From: Planctomycetota bacterium
GTDB taxonomy: Bacteria; Planctomycetota; J058
Reading direction: 5' to 3'
DNA length: 64,000 nucleotides
Assembly (NCBI GenBank): GCA_023954375.1
Contig: JAMLIC010000007.1
Location: forward strand, 174,144-238,143
This document shows positions 1-9,045 of the stretch, piece after piece. Numbering within the stretch: position 1 is the stretch's first letter; each line of letters opens with the position of its first letter. The notes under the pieces are model-generated. The model had not been told where the DNA came from, made no database searches, and saw only the letters and a list, made by a program, of their open reading frames with translations. The position numbers were made by a program, and so were the translations under genes.

Positions 1-1106
1 ACCACATCGACCGCCTCGGGCCGGCCGGCCGCTCGGCGGCCGCGGAGCTCCGCTGCGAGGTCGCCCTGCGCAAGGGCGAGCTGGCGGTCGCGCTCGTGCA
101 CCTCGACGAGGCGACCCACCACGACGACAAGAACGCGCGCCTGCGCCTGCGCCACGCCGAGCTGCTGCTCCGCGCGCGGCGCTTCTCGGCGGCGGACGAG
201 GAGGCCACGGCCGCGCTGCGGCTCGACCGGACGGCGGCGGCGCTCGTCGTGCGGGCGAGCGCGCGCAAGGAGCTGGGCAAGGCGGCCGACGCGCTGGCCG
301 ACGCCGAGGAGGCGCTCAAGCTGGAGCCCCAGCACGCCCAGGCGCGCACGCTGGCCGAGGCGCTGCGGCCGAAGCGGCAGCCGACGCAGCCGACGACGAC
401 CCCGGGCGGCCAGGGGGACCACTCGGGGCACGCGTCGGTGCACCAGGCGCTCAAGGCGCTCAGGGAGGCGCTGGCGCGCCGCGACGGCCGCGAGGCCGGG
501 CGGCAGCTGCAGCTGGCGCTGGAGCTCCGCGACGTGCCCTGCGCCCCGGCGCTGACGGAGCGGGCGCAGGTCCTCATGGAGGTGGAGCGCTTCCAGGACG
601 CGGCGCAGGACCTCGAGCGGCTCCTGCGCCTGCAGGGCGAGACGGTCACGTTCCACCTGCTGCGGGCGGACCTCATGCAGCGCACGAAGCGGCTCGACGA
701 GGCGGAGCGGAGCTACGCGCGCGCGATCGAGCTCGACCCGCGCGACTACCGCCCGCACGAGGCGCGGGCGCAGCTGCACGAGGACCGCAAGGAGGTCGAG
801 CGCGCCGGCGCCGACTGGGACCAGGTGGTGGCCAAGGCGCCGCCGGACAGGCGCGGCTGGCTGGTGCACGAGCGGGCGCACTACTTCCACCGGATCGGCC
901 AGCTCGACCGGGCGCTCGCCGACATGGACGAGGCGCTCGGGCTGGAGAAGACGAGCGGACACCTGTGGCTGGTGCGCGGCGAGATCCGGGCTGAGATGGG
1001 CCTGCGGGTCGAGGCGATCTCTGACCTGAAGGAGGCGCTGCGGGTGGGGCTGCGAGGCAACGAGGAGCAGCGCGCGCGGAAGAAGCTGGAGCAGCTCGAG
1101 CAGTGA
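1..1106 (+). CDS. TPR-repeat protein, 5' end cut by the window
   Basis: The reading frame is open from the first bases of the window (first full codon at 3), so this is the C-terminal part, about 367 residues, of a longer protein; the GTG at 96 is only an internal codon. Helical tetratricopeptide-like repeats run nearly throughout: an N-terminal set (Ala/Leu/Arg-rich, with 'ALKLEPQHAQA'), a linker rich in Pro/Thr near residue 125, then further repeats with clear TPR signatures such as 'AIELDPRDYRPHEARAQL' and 'GQLDRALADMDEAL'. TPR arrays bind other proteins; no catalytic domain is visible in this part. The upstream portion, outside the window, could carry a kinase or membrane domain as in many Planctomycetota TPR proteins (inference). 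Its stop overlaps the GTG of the next gene (GTGA), so the two are probably co-translated. Confidence 0.85.
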   Translation, partial: HIDRLGPAGRSAAAELRCEVALRKGELAVALVHLDEATHHDDKNARLRLRHAELLLRARRFSAADEEATAALRLDRTAAALVVRASARKELGKAADALADAEEALKLEPQHAQARTLAEALRPKRQPTQPTTTPGGQGDHSGHASVHQALKALREALARRDGREAGRQLQLALELRDVPCAPALTERAQVLMEVERFQDAAQDLERLLRLQGETVTFHLLRADLMQRTKRLDEAERSYARAIELDPRDYRPHEARAQLHEDRKEVERAGADWDQVVAKAPPDRRGWLVHERAHYFHRIGQLDRALADMDEALGLEKTSGHLWLVRGEIRAEMGLRVEAISDLKEALRVGLRGNEEQRARKKLEQLEQ

Positions 1107-2604
1107 GCGCGCCCGGAGCCGAAGACGACGCGCGCGGCGGCCCCGGCGAGCCGCCGCCGGCCGGGGACGCCCGCGCGGCGACGACGTCGGGGCCCGCAGC
1201 GCCGGAGGCCGCGCCCGCGCCGGAGGCCGCGCCCGCGCCGGAGGCCGCGCCCGCGCCAGGCGGAGGCCGGCGGCGCGCCGGCCGAGCCGCCGCGGCCGCG
1301 CGCGCGGCGGGTCACGGCCAGCGTGCTCAAGGCGGCCGCCCGCACGCCGCACGACGTGCGCGAGATCGTCGAGGCGGAGGCGAAGGCGCGCGAGAAGCGC
1401 GCGGCCCGCCGCGATCCGTATTCGCCAGCGCCGTGGCGGCCGGTCGGCCGCCACGGGCGCAGGCCGCGCCCGCCGCTCCGGCGCAGCCCGCGCCCGCGGC
1501 TGGCCTGCGCCGGCGGCGCCGGCCCGGCCCGCGCCCGCCGCTCCGGCGCACGCCGCGCAGCCGCCGACCCCGGCGGCGAGGCGGCGCCCGCGCAGGCCGC
1601 ACCTGCACGACCCGCGCCCCCGCGGCCGCGCAGGCGCCAGCCGCCCCGGCGGCGTCCGCCGCTCAGGCCGCCGCGCCCCGGGCGGCCGCGCCGCCGACCG
1701 ACGTGCCCGGCCGGCCGCGCCGCGACCGACCGCGGCCGAGGCGCCTCGCGCGCCCGAGCCGGCGCGACGCCCGGCGGAGGTCCCCGCGCGCCCTGCCTCG
1801 CCCGGGCCCGCGCCGTCGAGCGGTCCGGTCGTCCTCGCGCTCCTCGGCTCGGCGGCGATCTGCGCGGCGGGCCTCGGGCTGGGCGCCCGGCTCGTCTCGG
1901 ACGCGCTGCTGGCGGCGCGCGCCGCCGCGCCGCCCGCCCCGGCGGTGTCGCCCGCGCCTCCGCCGCCGGCGTCGCCCGAGCCCGGCCCGGCGGCGGGGCA
2001 GCTGGCCCCGATCGGCGGCGACCGCGTCGTCTACACGACCCCCGAGGGGCACCTCCTCGTCCTCCGCCCGGACCCGCTCTCGGGCGAGCTGGGCGTCGAG
2101 CGCGCCTACGCGGTGACGCGCGACCTCGAGCGGCACATGGGCCAGGGCGGCCGGGCCCTGCACGGCTACTACCTCGACGACGTCGCCGAGGCGCGGCGCC
2201 GCGGGATCGAGGCCGCCCGGCGCCGCTACGAGGCGGCGGTCGAGGAGGCGGCCCGGCAGGGGACCCTGCCCGCCGCCGAGGCGGCCGCCGCCTCGCTGGT
2301 GGCGGCCGGCGGCGCCGACCTCCTGGCGCCGGACCTCGCGCGCGCCGGCGCGGAGCCGGTCGACCGGGTGCGGCGGCGCGCGGCGGCGCTGGCGCTGGGC
2401 GAGGGCGGCTACCTGGTCGCGGTCCCGGTCCTCCTCGAGCTGTTCGAGACGCAGACGGGCGAGCCGCTGGCGCGGGCGACCGCGGTCCTGCGGCGGCTCA
2501 CGCGGCTCGAGCTCGACCCCGACGCGCGGGAGCGCTCGGCGGCCGAGGTGCGCCGATGGCTCGAGGGGCAGCCGCCGGGCGCGGCCTTCGAGCGGGTCGA
2601 TTAG
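1103..2604 (+). pseudogene. Ala/Pro-rich single-pass membrane protein, frame-disrupted
   Basis: A GTG overlapping the TPR stop opens an Ala/Pro/Glu-rich frame (three copies of 'APEAAP', 1200-1255). Protein-like sequence then continues in other frames: about 1260-1425 ('VLKAAARTPHDVREIVEAEA'), about 1430-1700 (Ala/Gln/Pro-rich), and about 1700-2604, which ends in the only long, clearly native stretch. That last part has a hydrophobic segment ('VVLALLGSAAICAAGLGLGA', about 1828-1890), a short beta-rich piece ('YTTPEGHLLVLRPDPLSG') and a helical HEAT-like C-terminus. Read together this is one cytoplasmic Ala/Pro linker, one membrane helix and one extracytoplasmic domain of unknown function. All frame changes can be explained by missing bases, so assembly error is as likely as real decay. 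The 3' end overlaps the convergent uridine kinase gene by four bases. Confidence 0.6.
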
Positions 2605-3221
2605 GACTGCACGAGGCGGTCCATCCAGGCGCGGATCAGGTCGACGGCGATCTCGTTGTGGCCGCCCTCCGGGATGATCAGGTCGGCGTGGCGCCGCGAC
2701 GGCTCGATGAACGCCTCGTGCATGGGGCGGACGGTGGTCAGGTACTGCTCGATCACCGAGTCGATCGTCCGCCCGCGCTCGGCGACGTCGCGGCGCAGGC
2801 GGCGCAGGAAGCGCAGGTCGCCCGGCGTGTCGACGAACAGCTTGAGGTGCAGGAGCTCGCGCACCGCCGGCAGGGCCAGGACGAGGATCCCCTCGACGAG
2901 GACGACGCGGGAGGGCTCGACGCGCACGCGCTCCGCGTCGCGCTCGTGGCGCGTGAAGTCGTAGACCGGCTGGTCGACGCCCCGCCCCGCGCGCAGGGCC
3001 CGGAGCTGCTCGACGAGCAGCGGCTCGTCGAAGGCGTCCGGGTGGTCGTAGTTGATCCGGGCGCGCTCCTCGAACGGCACGTCGCGGCGGTCCCGGTAGT
3101 AGGAGTCCATGAGGACGATCTGGACCTGCTCCGCGCGGAAGCTGGCCGCCAGGGCGCGGGCCACGGTCGTCTTGCCGGAGCCGGAGCCGCCGGCCACGCC
3201 GACGAGGATGGGGGGCTGCAT
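2601..3221 (-). CDS. udk: Uridine kinase
   Basis: A 206-residue enzyme of the P-loop uridine/cytidine kinase family, which phosphorylates uridine and cytidine to UMP/CMP in pyrimidine salvage (cytosol). The Walker A loop GVAGGSGSGKTT lies at residues 8-19 with Lys17. The family's substrate-binding stretch 'DSYYRD' and the 'NYDHPDAFD' motif follow at about 40-65, and 'VYDFTRHER' and 'VLVEGILVL' are also present. I chose the ATG at 3221 over an upstream in-frame start at 3308 because the shorter protein matches the usual family length (about 205-215) and the extra 29 residues have no family character. The gene stands alone between convergent and tandem neighbours. Confidence 0.93.
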   Translation of the reverse strand: MQPPILVGVAGGSGSGKTTVARALAASFRAEQVQIVLMDSYYRDRRDVPFEERARINYDHPDAFDEPLLVEQLRALRAGRGVDQPVYDFTRHERDAERVRVEPSRVVLVEGILVLALPAVRELLHLKLFVDTPGDLRFLRRLRRDVAERGRTIDSVIEQYLTTVRPMHEAFIEPSRRHADLIIPEGGHNEIAVDLIRAWMDRLVQS

Positions 3222-3308
3222 GGCGCCGGAGGGTAACAGGGATCGCGCCGGGAGAGCAGCGCGCCGGCGAGGTCCCTCGGCCTGGCCGGCGAGGTCGACC
3301 CTCGTCAA

Positions 3309-6300
3309 TCAATCCACCCGCAGCGCTCTCACCTGACCGTCGCGCAGCCCGACCGCGACGACGTCGCCGCGCGGCGACCACGCCGCCACGAGCGCCAGGG
3401 CGGGGAGCGCGACGGCGCGCACCTCGGCGCCGCGGGTGAGGTCCCACAGGCGCACCACGCCGTCGCTCGCCCCCGTGAGGGCGCGGCGGCCGTCGGGCGA
3501 GACGGCGAGGGCGTAGGTGGAGGTCGGGTGCGGGATCGTCTGCGCCGCGACGAGGTCGCCCGGCGCCCAGCGCACGAGCGCGCGCGCCGTGGCGCCGAGG
3601 AGGCCGCCGTCGGGGAGGGCGACCACCTGGTCCAGGCGCGCGGGCGCGCCCTCGAGGTCGCCCAGGCGCGCGCCGGCCTCGAGGTCCCACAGGCTCGCGC
3701 CGTCGCGCGTGAGGACCGCCAGGCGCCGGCCGTCGGCCGTGACGGCGAGCCCCCGCGCCCGCTCGCCCGGCGCGAGCGCCGGCCCGGCGGCCTCGGCGCC
3801 GTCGAGGCGCCACCGGCGCACGCCGCCCTGGCCGCCCGTCGCCACGCGGCCGTCGGGGAGGGTCACGGCGCAGGTGACCTCCTCGCCGTGGCGCGCCGTC
3901 GCCGCCGGGGCCCCCGACGCCAGGTCCCACGCGACCAACCGCCCGTCGGCGTCGCCGACCCACGCGACGCGGCCGCCGTCGACGAGGGCCAGCGCGAACA
4001 GGTCGCGCGCGGGCTGACGCAGGCGCCGCAGCGGCGCGCCGGCGAGGGTGTGCCACACCGTCAGCGTGCCGCGGCGGCTGATCGAGACGAGCCTCGCGCC
4101 GTCCGGCGTGAACGCGAGCCCGCGCACGATGTCCGGCTCGCGCCCGACGAGGCCGCCGCCCTGCTCGCGCTCGTCGCGGCGCACGGCGTCGAGGCGGGCC
4201 GCGGCCAGCGGGTCGTCGGGCGCGGCGGCGGCGAGGCGCGCGGCCGCGCGCGCCGCGTCGACCAGGCGCCCGCGCGCCCACTGCTCCGGGAGGAGGTCGG
4301 CGAGGAGCAGGAGGTCGTCGGTCGCGCCGGCCGCCTCGTCCGCGTGCAGGAGCGCGGCGGCGTCGTCGCCGGCGCCGACGAGCGCGCACCAGGCGGCCCG
4401 CGCCGCCGGGTCGACCACCGCGCCGAGCACGGGCGACGGCCGCAGGCGCTCGCGGCGGGCGACCCGCTCGACGTCCCACAGGCGCGCGCCCGCGTCGGTC
4501 CCGACGAGCGCGCGGCGGCCGTCCGGCGTGACGGCGAGCGCGCGCGCGGGCGCCCCGGCCGGGAGGGCGCCGAGGTTGGCGCCGTCCGCCAGCCGCCACA
4601 GGGCCACCGTCCCGTCCGCCCCGGCGCTGAACACCGCCCCGCCGCCGGAGAGGGCCAGGCCGGCGACGGCGCCCGTGTGCGCGCGGACCGACCAGCGCGT
4701 GACGTCGGCGACGAGGTCGCGGGCGAACAGCCAGCCGTCGGCGGCCCCGGCGAGGACGAGGTCGCCTTCGACGGCGAGCGCGCGGAGCGCCACCGGGCGC
4801 TCGACGTGGGTGGAGAGGACCCGGGTCGGCGCGAGGGCGGTGACGACGAGGGTCCCCTGGTCGTCACCGGTCACGACCCGGTCGCCGTCGAGCGCCAGCG
4901 CCGCGACCGGCGCCGGGTGCAGGTCTAGCCGCAGGACCTCGCGCCCGGTCGCGAGGTCCCACGCGCGCAGGGACCCCTCGGCGTCGCCGGCCAGGGCCCG
5001 CGCCGCGTCGGGCGTCAGCCGCGCGCAGCGGAGCGGAGCTTCGCCCGTGACCCGCCGCAGCGGCAGCCCTCTCGCCAGGTCCCAGAGCACGAGCGCGCCG
5101 TCCTCGCCGACCGTCAGCCCGCGCGGCCCCGCGGGCGTGGCGACCACGTCGACCGCGGTGACGGGCCGCGCGTGGCCGGCGAGGTCGACGAGCGGCCGCC
5201 CGCTCGCCGCGTCGATCACGCGCGCGTCGCCGCCCTCGGTCGCCAGGAGGAGGACCTCGCCGCGCGGGTCGACGCCGACGGCGTGCGCCGGCGGCCCCGG
5301 GAGGTCGAGCGCCTCGTGGCCGCCGGGCAGGCCGCGCGCGAGGTCGTGCACCCGGACGAGGCCGTCCGGGTGGCCGGTGAGGGCGCGGCCGAGCGCCGGC
5401 GCGAGGGCGGCGCTCGCCGGCGGCGGCACGGCGCGCCGCCCGACCTCCCTGGCCTCCGGGACGTCCCAGCGGCGGAGCGTCCCGTCGTCGCCGAGCGACA
5501 GCGCGTGCCCGGGCTCCTCCTCGAAGGCCACCGCGCGCGCCGCGCCGGTGTGCGCGCCGACCCGCGTGACCGCGCCGGAGCGCAGGTCGCGCGCGTAGAG
5601 CGCCCCCTCCGCGTCCCCCGAGAGGACGCGCCCGTGGTCGAGCGCGACGCACGTCACGTCGGCCGCGTGGACCGTGTGCCCGTCGAAGCGCGAGCCGGCC
5701 GCGAGGTGCACCACGCGCACCTCGCGCCCCGCGCCGGCGGCCGCGTAGGTCCCGTCCCAGGAGAGCGCGACCGCCGCCACCGGCGCGGCGAGGCGCGTCG
5801 TCGACACCGGCGCGAGCGCGTCGAGGTCCCAGCCGCGCAGCGTCGCGTCGTCGCCGCCCGAGGCGGCGCGCGCGCCCAGGGGCGCGAGCGCCACGGCGCG
5901 CACCGGCCCGTCGTGGCCGTCGAGCGTCGCCACGGCGCGCCCGGCGTCGAGGTCCCACAGGCGGACGCGGCCGTCGGCGCCGCCGCTCAGGGCCCGGCGC
6001 CCGTCGAGCGAGGCCGACAGCGCCAGCACGGCCCCGTCGTGGCCGGCGACGTCGTGGCGCAGGCGCCCCGTCCGCCGCTCGAGCACGCGCAGGCGCCCGT
6101 CGGCCGCGCCGCACACCAGGAGGTCGGCCTCGGCCGCCAGGGCCACGGCCGTGACCGGCGCCGCGTGCGCCCGCACCTCGAGCAGCGCCTCCGGCGCCTC
6201 GTGCCACGCGCCGAGCAGGGCGAGGTCCGCCGGGAGCGTCGGCCGCTCCAGCCGCTCGAGCAGCGCGCGCGCGTCGCGCAGGCGCTCGCGCCCGCGCTCC

Positions 6301-7967
6301 CACGCGCCCGCGCCGCCGAGGGCGCGCCCCTCGGCGAGGAGGCCGTCGGCCAGGCGCCCCTCCGCCTCGACCTTCGCCGCCCGCGCGGCCTCCTCGCTCG
6401 CGCGGGCCAGCGCCTCCTGGGCGCGCGCCGCCGCCTCGCCCGCCTCGGCGCGGCGCCGGGCCGCGTCGAGCAGCGCGCCGCCCGTGACCAGCCCCGCCGC
6501 GATCACGCCCACGGCCCCGGCCAGCGCGCGCCGCGCGCGCCGCGCGCTCCGCGCCGCCGCCGCCCGCGCCGCCTCGGCCGCCTCGACGCGCGCCAGGAGG
6601 TCCCCGGCCACGTCGAGCGAGGTCGCCTGCGCGCGCGCGAGCGCGAGGTCGCCCGCCTCGAGCGCGGCGAGCGCGTAGGCGCGGCGCGCCTCGGCCTCGC
6701 CCCGGCGCGCGGCCTCGTTGCCGGCCCACAGCAGCCGCGCCTGACGGAAGCCGGCCACCGCCTCGGCGAACCGGCCGTAGCGCTCGGCGGGCGAGGCGGC
6801 GACGTCCCCGACGGCCGCCTCGAGGACCCGCCGGGCGTCGTCGGCGACGCGCGCGCTCTCGCCGTGCCGGAGGTGCTCGACCACGGCGGCGCGCAGCGCG
6901 GCGACCCCCTCGAAGCGGTCCTCGGGCCGGGGCGCGAGGGCGCGCACGATGACCTCGCGCAGCCCGGCCGGGGTCGACGGGCCCGGCTCCGGCACCTCGC
7001 CCCGCGCCGCGGCGAGCACCGACTCCGAGACGGTCCGCCGGCGGTGCGGCGGGGCGCCCGTGACCACCTCGAACAGCGTCGCGCCGAGCAGGTAGACGTC
7101 GGTCCACGGCCCGATCCGCCCGCCGTCCCCCTCCGCCAGCTCGGGCGGCATGTAGGCCGGCGTGCCGCAGGGGGTGCGGACAGCGGTGTGGTGCGGGAGG
7201 CCGGGGCGCTCGAGCGCGGGGTCGAGCGCCACGGCCAGGCCCCAGTCCATGACGAGCACCTCGCCGAACTCGCCCACGAGGACGTTCTCGGGCTTGAGGT
7301 CGAGGTGCGCGACCCCCTTGCTGTGCGCGTAGGCGGCCGCGTTGCACACGGCGAGGAACACCTCGAGGTGCGCGCGCAGGTCCATAGACGCGGCGCGCGC
7401 CCGCTCTTCGTCGGACTCGGGGTGCAGGAGGCGCCGCCACGACGGCCCGCGGGCGAGCTTCATGGCGATCGCCAGCTCGCCCCTGCCGGTGCGCCCGAGG
7501 TCGTGCACGGGGACGACGTTCGGATGGTCGAGGAGCCCCGCGACCATGGCCTCGGCGACGAAGCGCGCCTCCTGCCCCGGCGTGGCGCGCCCCCCGTGCA
7601 GCTTCTTGACCGCGACCTCGCGCTGGAGGCTCGTCTGCACGGCCCGGAACACCACCCCCATGCCGCCGCGGCCGAGGACGTCGTGCAGCTCGAACCCGGA
7701 CCCGCCGGCGATCGGCGGCGGCGAGGGCTCCTCCGTCGCGGGCGGTGACCCGGGGGGCCCCTGGAGCGTGGTGAGCAGGGCCTCCTGGTCACCTTCATCG
7801 TCATCCGAGAAGCGCGACAGCAGGCCGTCCCACGCCCGGGGCTGCGCGCTCGCCGCGCCCGATCCGGGGTCCGGCAGGCGGAAGGTCGTGGCGACGTCGT
7901 ACTCCGGCGAGCCGGGGTCGCCGCCCAGGGTCGCCGCCCACCGCCGCCGCAGCTCGTCCTCGTCCAT
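3309..7967 (-). CDS. Membrane Ser/Thr protein kinase with C-terminal WD40 propellers
   Basis: A 1552-residue eukaryotic-like kinase. Order: short N-terminal segment; kinase domain about 93-365 with glycine loop GRGGMG (99-104), VAVKK (Lys121), activation-segment 'TPCGTPAYMPPE'; a helical region; one membrane helix about 482-501; a coiled-coil-like Ala/Glu-rich stretch about 505-575; then some 950 residues of WD40 repeats ('VRLWDL', 'LRGWDL', 'LRRWDV') likely forming two or more propellers outside the membrane (topology inferred). The catalytic loop reads HLDLKPEN (221-228), keeping the catalytic Asp but lacking the Arg of HRD, and DFG is DWG (241-243), as in the 'MDWGLA' kinase class common in Planctomycetota. 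It should therefore be active but not regulated by classic activation-loop phosphorylation (inference). Single gene, divergent from the gene at 8314. Confidence 0.92.
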   Translation of the reverse strand: MDEDELRRRWAATLGGDPGSPEYDVATTFRLPDPGSGAASAQPRAWDGLLSRFSDDDEGDQEALLTTLQGPPGSPPATEEPSPPPIAGGSGFELHDVLGRGGMGVVFRAVQTSLQREVAVKKLHGGRATPGQEARFVAEAMVAGLLDHPNVVPVHDLGRTGRGELAIAMKLARGPSWRRLLHPESDEERARAASMDLRAHLEVFLAVCNAAAYAHSKGVAHLDLKPENVLVGEFGEVLVMDWGLAVALDPALERPGLPHHTAVRTPCGTPAYMPPELAEGDGGRIGPWTDVYLLGATLFEVVTGAPPHRRRTVSESVLAAARGEVPEPGPSTPAGLREVIVRALAPRPEDRFEGVAALRAAVVEHLRHGESARVADDARRVLEAAVGDVAASPAERYGRFAEAVAGFRQARLLWAGNEAARRGEAEARRAYALAALEAGDLALARAQATSLDVAGDLLARVEAAEAARAAAARSARRARRALAGAVGVIAAGLVTGGALLDAARRRAEAGEAAARAQEALARASEEAARAAKVEAEGRLADGLLAEGRALGGAGAWERGRERLRDARALLERLERPTLPADLALLGAWHEAPEALLEVRAHAAPVTAVALAAEADLLVCGAADGRLRVLERRTGRLRHDVAGHDGAVLALSASLDGRRALSGGADGRVRLWDLDAGRAVATLDGHDGPVRAVALAPLGARAASGGDDATLRGWDLDALAPVSTTRLAAPVAAVALSWDGTYAAAGAGREVRVVHLAAGSRFDGHTVHAADVTCVALDHGRVLSGDAEGALYARDLRSGAVTRVGAHTGAARAVAFEEEPGHALSLGDDGTLRRWDVPEAREVGRRAVPPPASAALAPALGRALTGHPDGLVRVHDLARGLPGGHEALDLPGPPAHAVGVDPRGEVLLLATEGGDARVIDAASGRPLVDLAGHARPVTAVDVVATPAGPRGLTVGEDGALVLWDLARGLPLRRVTGEAPLRCARLTPDAARALAGDAEGSLRAWDLATGREVLRLDLHPAPVAALALDGDRVVTGDDQGTLVVTALAPTRVLSTHVERPVALRALAVEGDLVLAGAADGWLFARDLVADVTRWSVRAHTGAVAGLALSGGGAVFSAGADGTVALWRLADGANLGALPAGAPARALAVTPDGRRALVGTDAGARLWDVERVARRERLRPSPVLGAVVDPAARAAWCALVGAGDDAAALLHADEAAGATDDLLLLADLLPEQWARGRLVDAARAAARLAAAAPDDPLAAARLDAVRRDEREQGGGLVGREPDIVRGLAFTPDGARLVSISRRGTLTVWHTLAGAPLRRLRQPARDLFALALVDGGRVAWVGDADGRLVAWDLASGAPAATARHGEEVTCAVTLPDGRVATGGQGGVRRWRLDGAEAAGPALAPGERARGLAVTADGRRLAVLTRDGASLWDLEAGARLGDLEGAPARLDQVVALPDGGLLGATARALVRWAPGDLVAAQTIPHPTSTYALAVSPDGRRALTGASDGVVRLWDLTRGAEVRAVALPALALVAAWSPRGDVVAVGLRDGQVRALRVD

Positions 7968-8047
7968 CGCCCGGCACCGTACCTGGTCCGGCGCGGCCGG
8001 GCGAGCCGGACGGCCCGGGGATGTCGGTGCCGTGAGTTAGCCTCCTG

Positions 8048-8061
8048 TTCGGGCGCCCGAA
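8048..8061. repeat. 14-base perfect palindrome
   Basis: TTCGGGCGCCCGAA is its own reverse complement and sits two bases upstream of the boxA-like motif. It could be an operator for either divergent gene or a small hairpin. Confidence 0.5.
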
Positions 8062-8063
8062 GG

Positions 8064-8075
8064 TGCTCTTTGACA
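8064..8075 (+). promoter_or_regulatory. boxA-like antitermination motif, without an rRNA gene
   Basis: TGCTCTTTGACA differs at one base from the rrn boxA element TGCTCTTTAACA known to bind NusB/NusE. It is conspicuous in a region otherwise almost free of A and T. It points toward the gene at 8314 and is followed 15 bases later by a long hairpin. No rRNA or CRISPR array, the usual boxA contexts, is present. Confidence 0.35.
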
Positions 8076-8090
8076 AGTCGGTCGAAGCGA

Positions 8091-8128
8091 GCGCCCGCCG
8101 CTCGCCCCGGAGCGGGCGCGGCGGGCGC
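8091..8128 (+). repeat. Long GC hairpin downstream of the boxA-like motif
   Basis: GCGCCCGCCGC (8091-8101) pairs perfectly with GCGGCGGGCGC (8118-8128). The 16-base loop can pair further (GCCC/GGGC). It has no trailing T run, so it is not a typical intrinsic terminator. Confidence 0.55.
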
Positions 8129-8220
8129 GTGCGCCACCCTGGCGCGTCGGCGAGGGCTCACCGCCGCGCCGGGGGGGCGTGCGCGCCCCCGCGCCCTGGC
8201 CCACCGGGCGCGGCCTCCTC

Positions 8221-8271
8221 CGCCGGCCGTTCGGACCGCCGGCCGGTGTTCGGAGCGCCGGCCGTTCGGAC
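8221..8271. repeat. Three tandem copies of a CGCCGGCC-TTCGGA unit
   Basis: Copies at 8221-8236 and 8256-8271 are identical (CGCCGGCCGTTCGGAC). The middle copy at 8237-8255 carries a three-base insertion (CGCCGGCCGGTGTTCGGAG). They lie 42-92 bases upstream of the ATG at 8314, where repeated operator sites could sit. Confidence 0.55.
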
Positions 8272-8313
8272 CACCGACCCCGCGGTCCTCCCCGACCGGG
8301 TTAGAACACCGCC

Positions 8314-9021
8314 ATGGACCCGAAGACGTCGCCGGCGGGGGACCCCGGCCGGGAGGGCGCCGACTCGCTCCCGTCGTGCGAGGCCCTGTTCGCCCGCTTC
8401 TGCCTGCCCTGGTACTCGCCGGCGGACCTGCAGCGGCGCGGCCACGCGACGACGCGCCCCGACGTGGAGGTCCGCGCCGCCCGGCCCGGCACACCCTCTG
8501 GGCGCCTGCACGCCGCCCCCCGGGAGGGGCTCCACTTCGTGCGCATGGCGCTCGACGAGACGCTCGCCCGGGCCGTCGAGGCCTGGTCGCGCGACCTGGG
8601 CCTCGCCGCGCCTGCAGGCCCAGGCGCGGCCACGGGCGCGGCCTCGGAGGCGGACGGCCCGACGCCGGACCCGGCATGGCTCGAGGCGTTCGACCGGGCG
8701 CACGACCGCGCGCAGGTGGCGGCCCTGATCGCGGGGGCGGACGAGGGCCAGCGCGACAACGCGTACCTCACCGCCACGGCCCGGCTGGGCGTCGTCCTGG
8801 GGGCGGTGCTCCGGCGCGCGGTCCCGCGGGCGGGCTGGGTGCTCGAGTCGCCGTTCTGGGAGTCGGCGATCTACGACCCGCGCTCGGGGACCCGCGTCAA
8901 CGTGTTCCACTGGGCCCTGCGGCGCCTCAGCGCCGACGCGGTGGACGACGACACGCGGGCGAAGCTGCTCTCCTGCGTCGAGGCGCTGGAGGTCGAGGCC
9001 GCGAGGTCGCGCGAGGCGTGA
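8314..9021 (+). CDS. Protein of unknown function
   Basis: A 235-residue soluble protein with no signal peptide or membrane helix and no family I recognise. It has a short disordered N-terminus, a helical middle broken by an Ala/Gly/Pro linker (about 95-115), and a C-terminal half with the best protein-like signal ('WVLESPFWESAIYDPRSG', 'VFHWALRRLSADAVDD'), suggesting a small alpha/beta domain with conserved aromatics. The ATG is preceded by 'GTTAGAACACCGCC', with no Shine-Dalgarno sequence; an upstream in-frame start is not supported. It has its own upstream region containing a boxA-like motif and tandem repeats, so it may be specially regulated. Confidence 0.6.
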   Translation: MDPKTSPAGDPGREGADSLPSCEALFARFCLPWYSPADLQRRGHATTRPDVEVRAARPGTPSGRLHAAPREGLHFVRMALDETLARAVEAWSRDLGLAAPAGPGAATGAASEADGPTPDPAWLEAFDRAHDRAQVAALIAGADEGQRDNAYLTATARLGVVLGAVLRRAVPRAGWVLESPFWESAIYDPRSGTRVNVFHWALRRLSADAVDDDTRAKLLSCVEALEVEAARSREA

Positions 9022-9045
9022 TCGCGCGGCTGGGCCGGTCACCCG

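Larger units (their letters stand above)
7968..8313. promoter_or_regulatory. Divergent 346-base intergenic region with structured leader
   Basis: No gene is supported here. It separates the kinase-WD40 gene (leftward) from the unknown gene at 8314 (rightward). It holds, from left to right on the + strand, a 14-base palindrome (8048-8061), a boxA-like 12-mer (8064-8075), an 11-bp perfect hairpin (8091-8128) and three tandem copies of a 16-19 base unit (8221-8271), each listed separately. The -35-like TTGACA inside the boxA-like motif has no -10 partner at the right distance, so I do not call a promoter. Confidence 0.5.

Noticed and set aside
8064..8075. TTGACA (8070-8075) as a -35 promoter element
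   Set aside because: No -10-like sequence exists 16-18 bases downstream; the bases fit a boxA-like motif better.
7801..8076. 91-codon frame on the - strand upstream of the WD40 kinase
   Set aside because: It overlaps the kinase start region in another frame and has no protein-like pattern.
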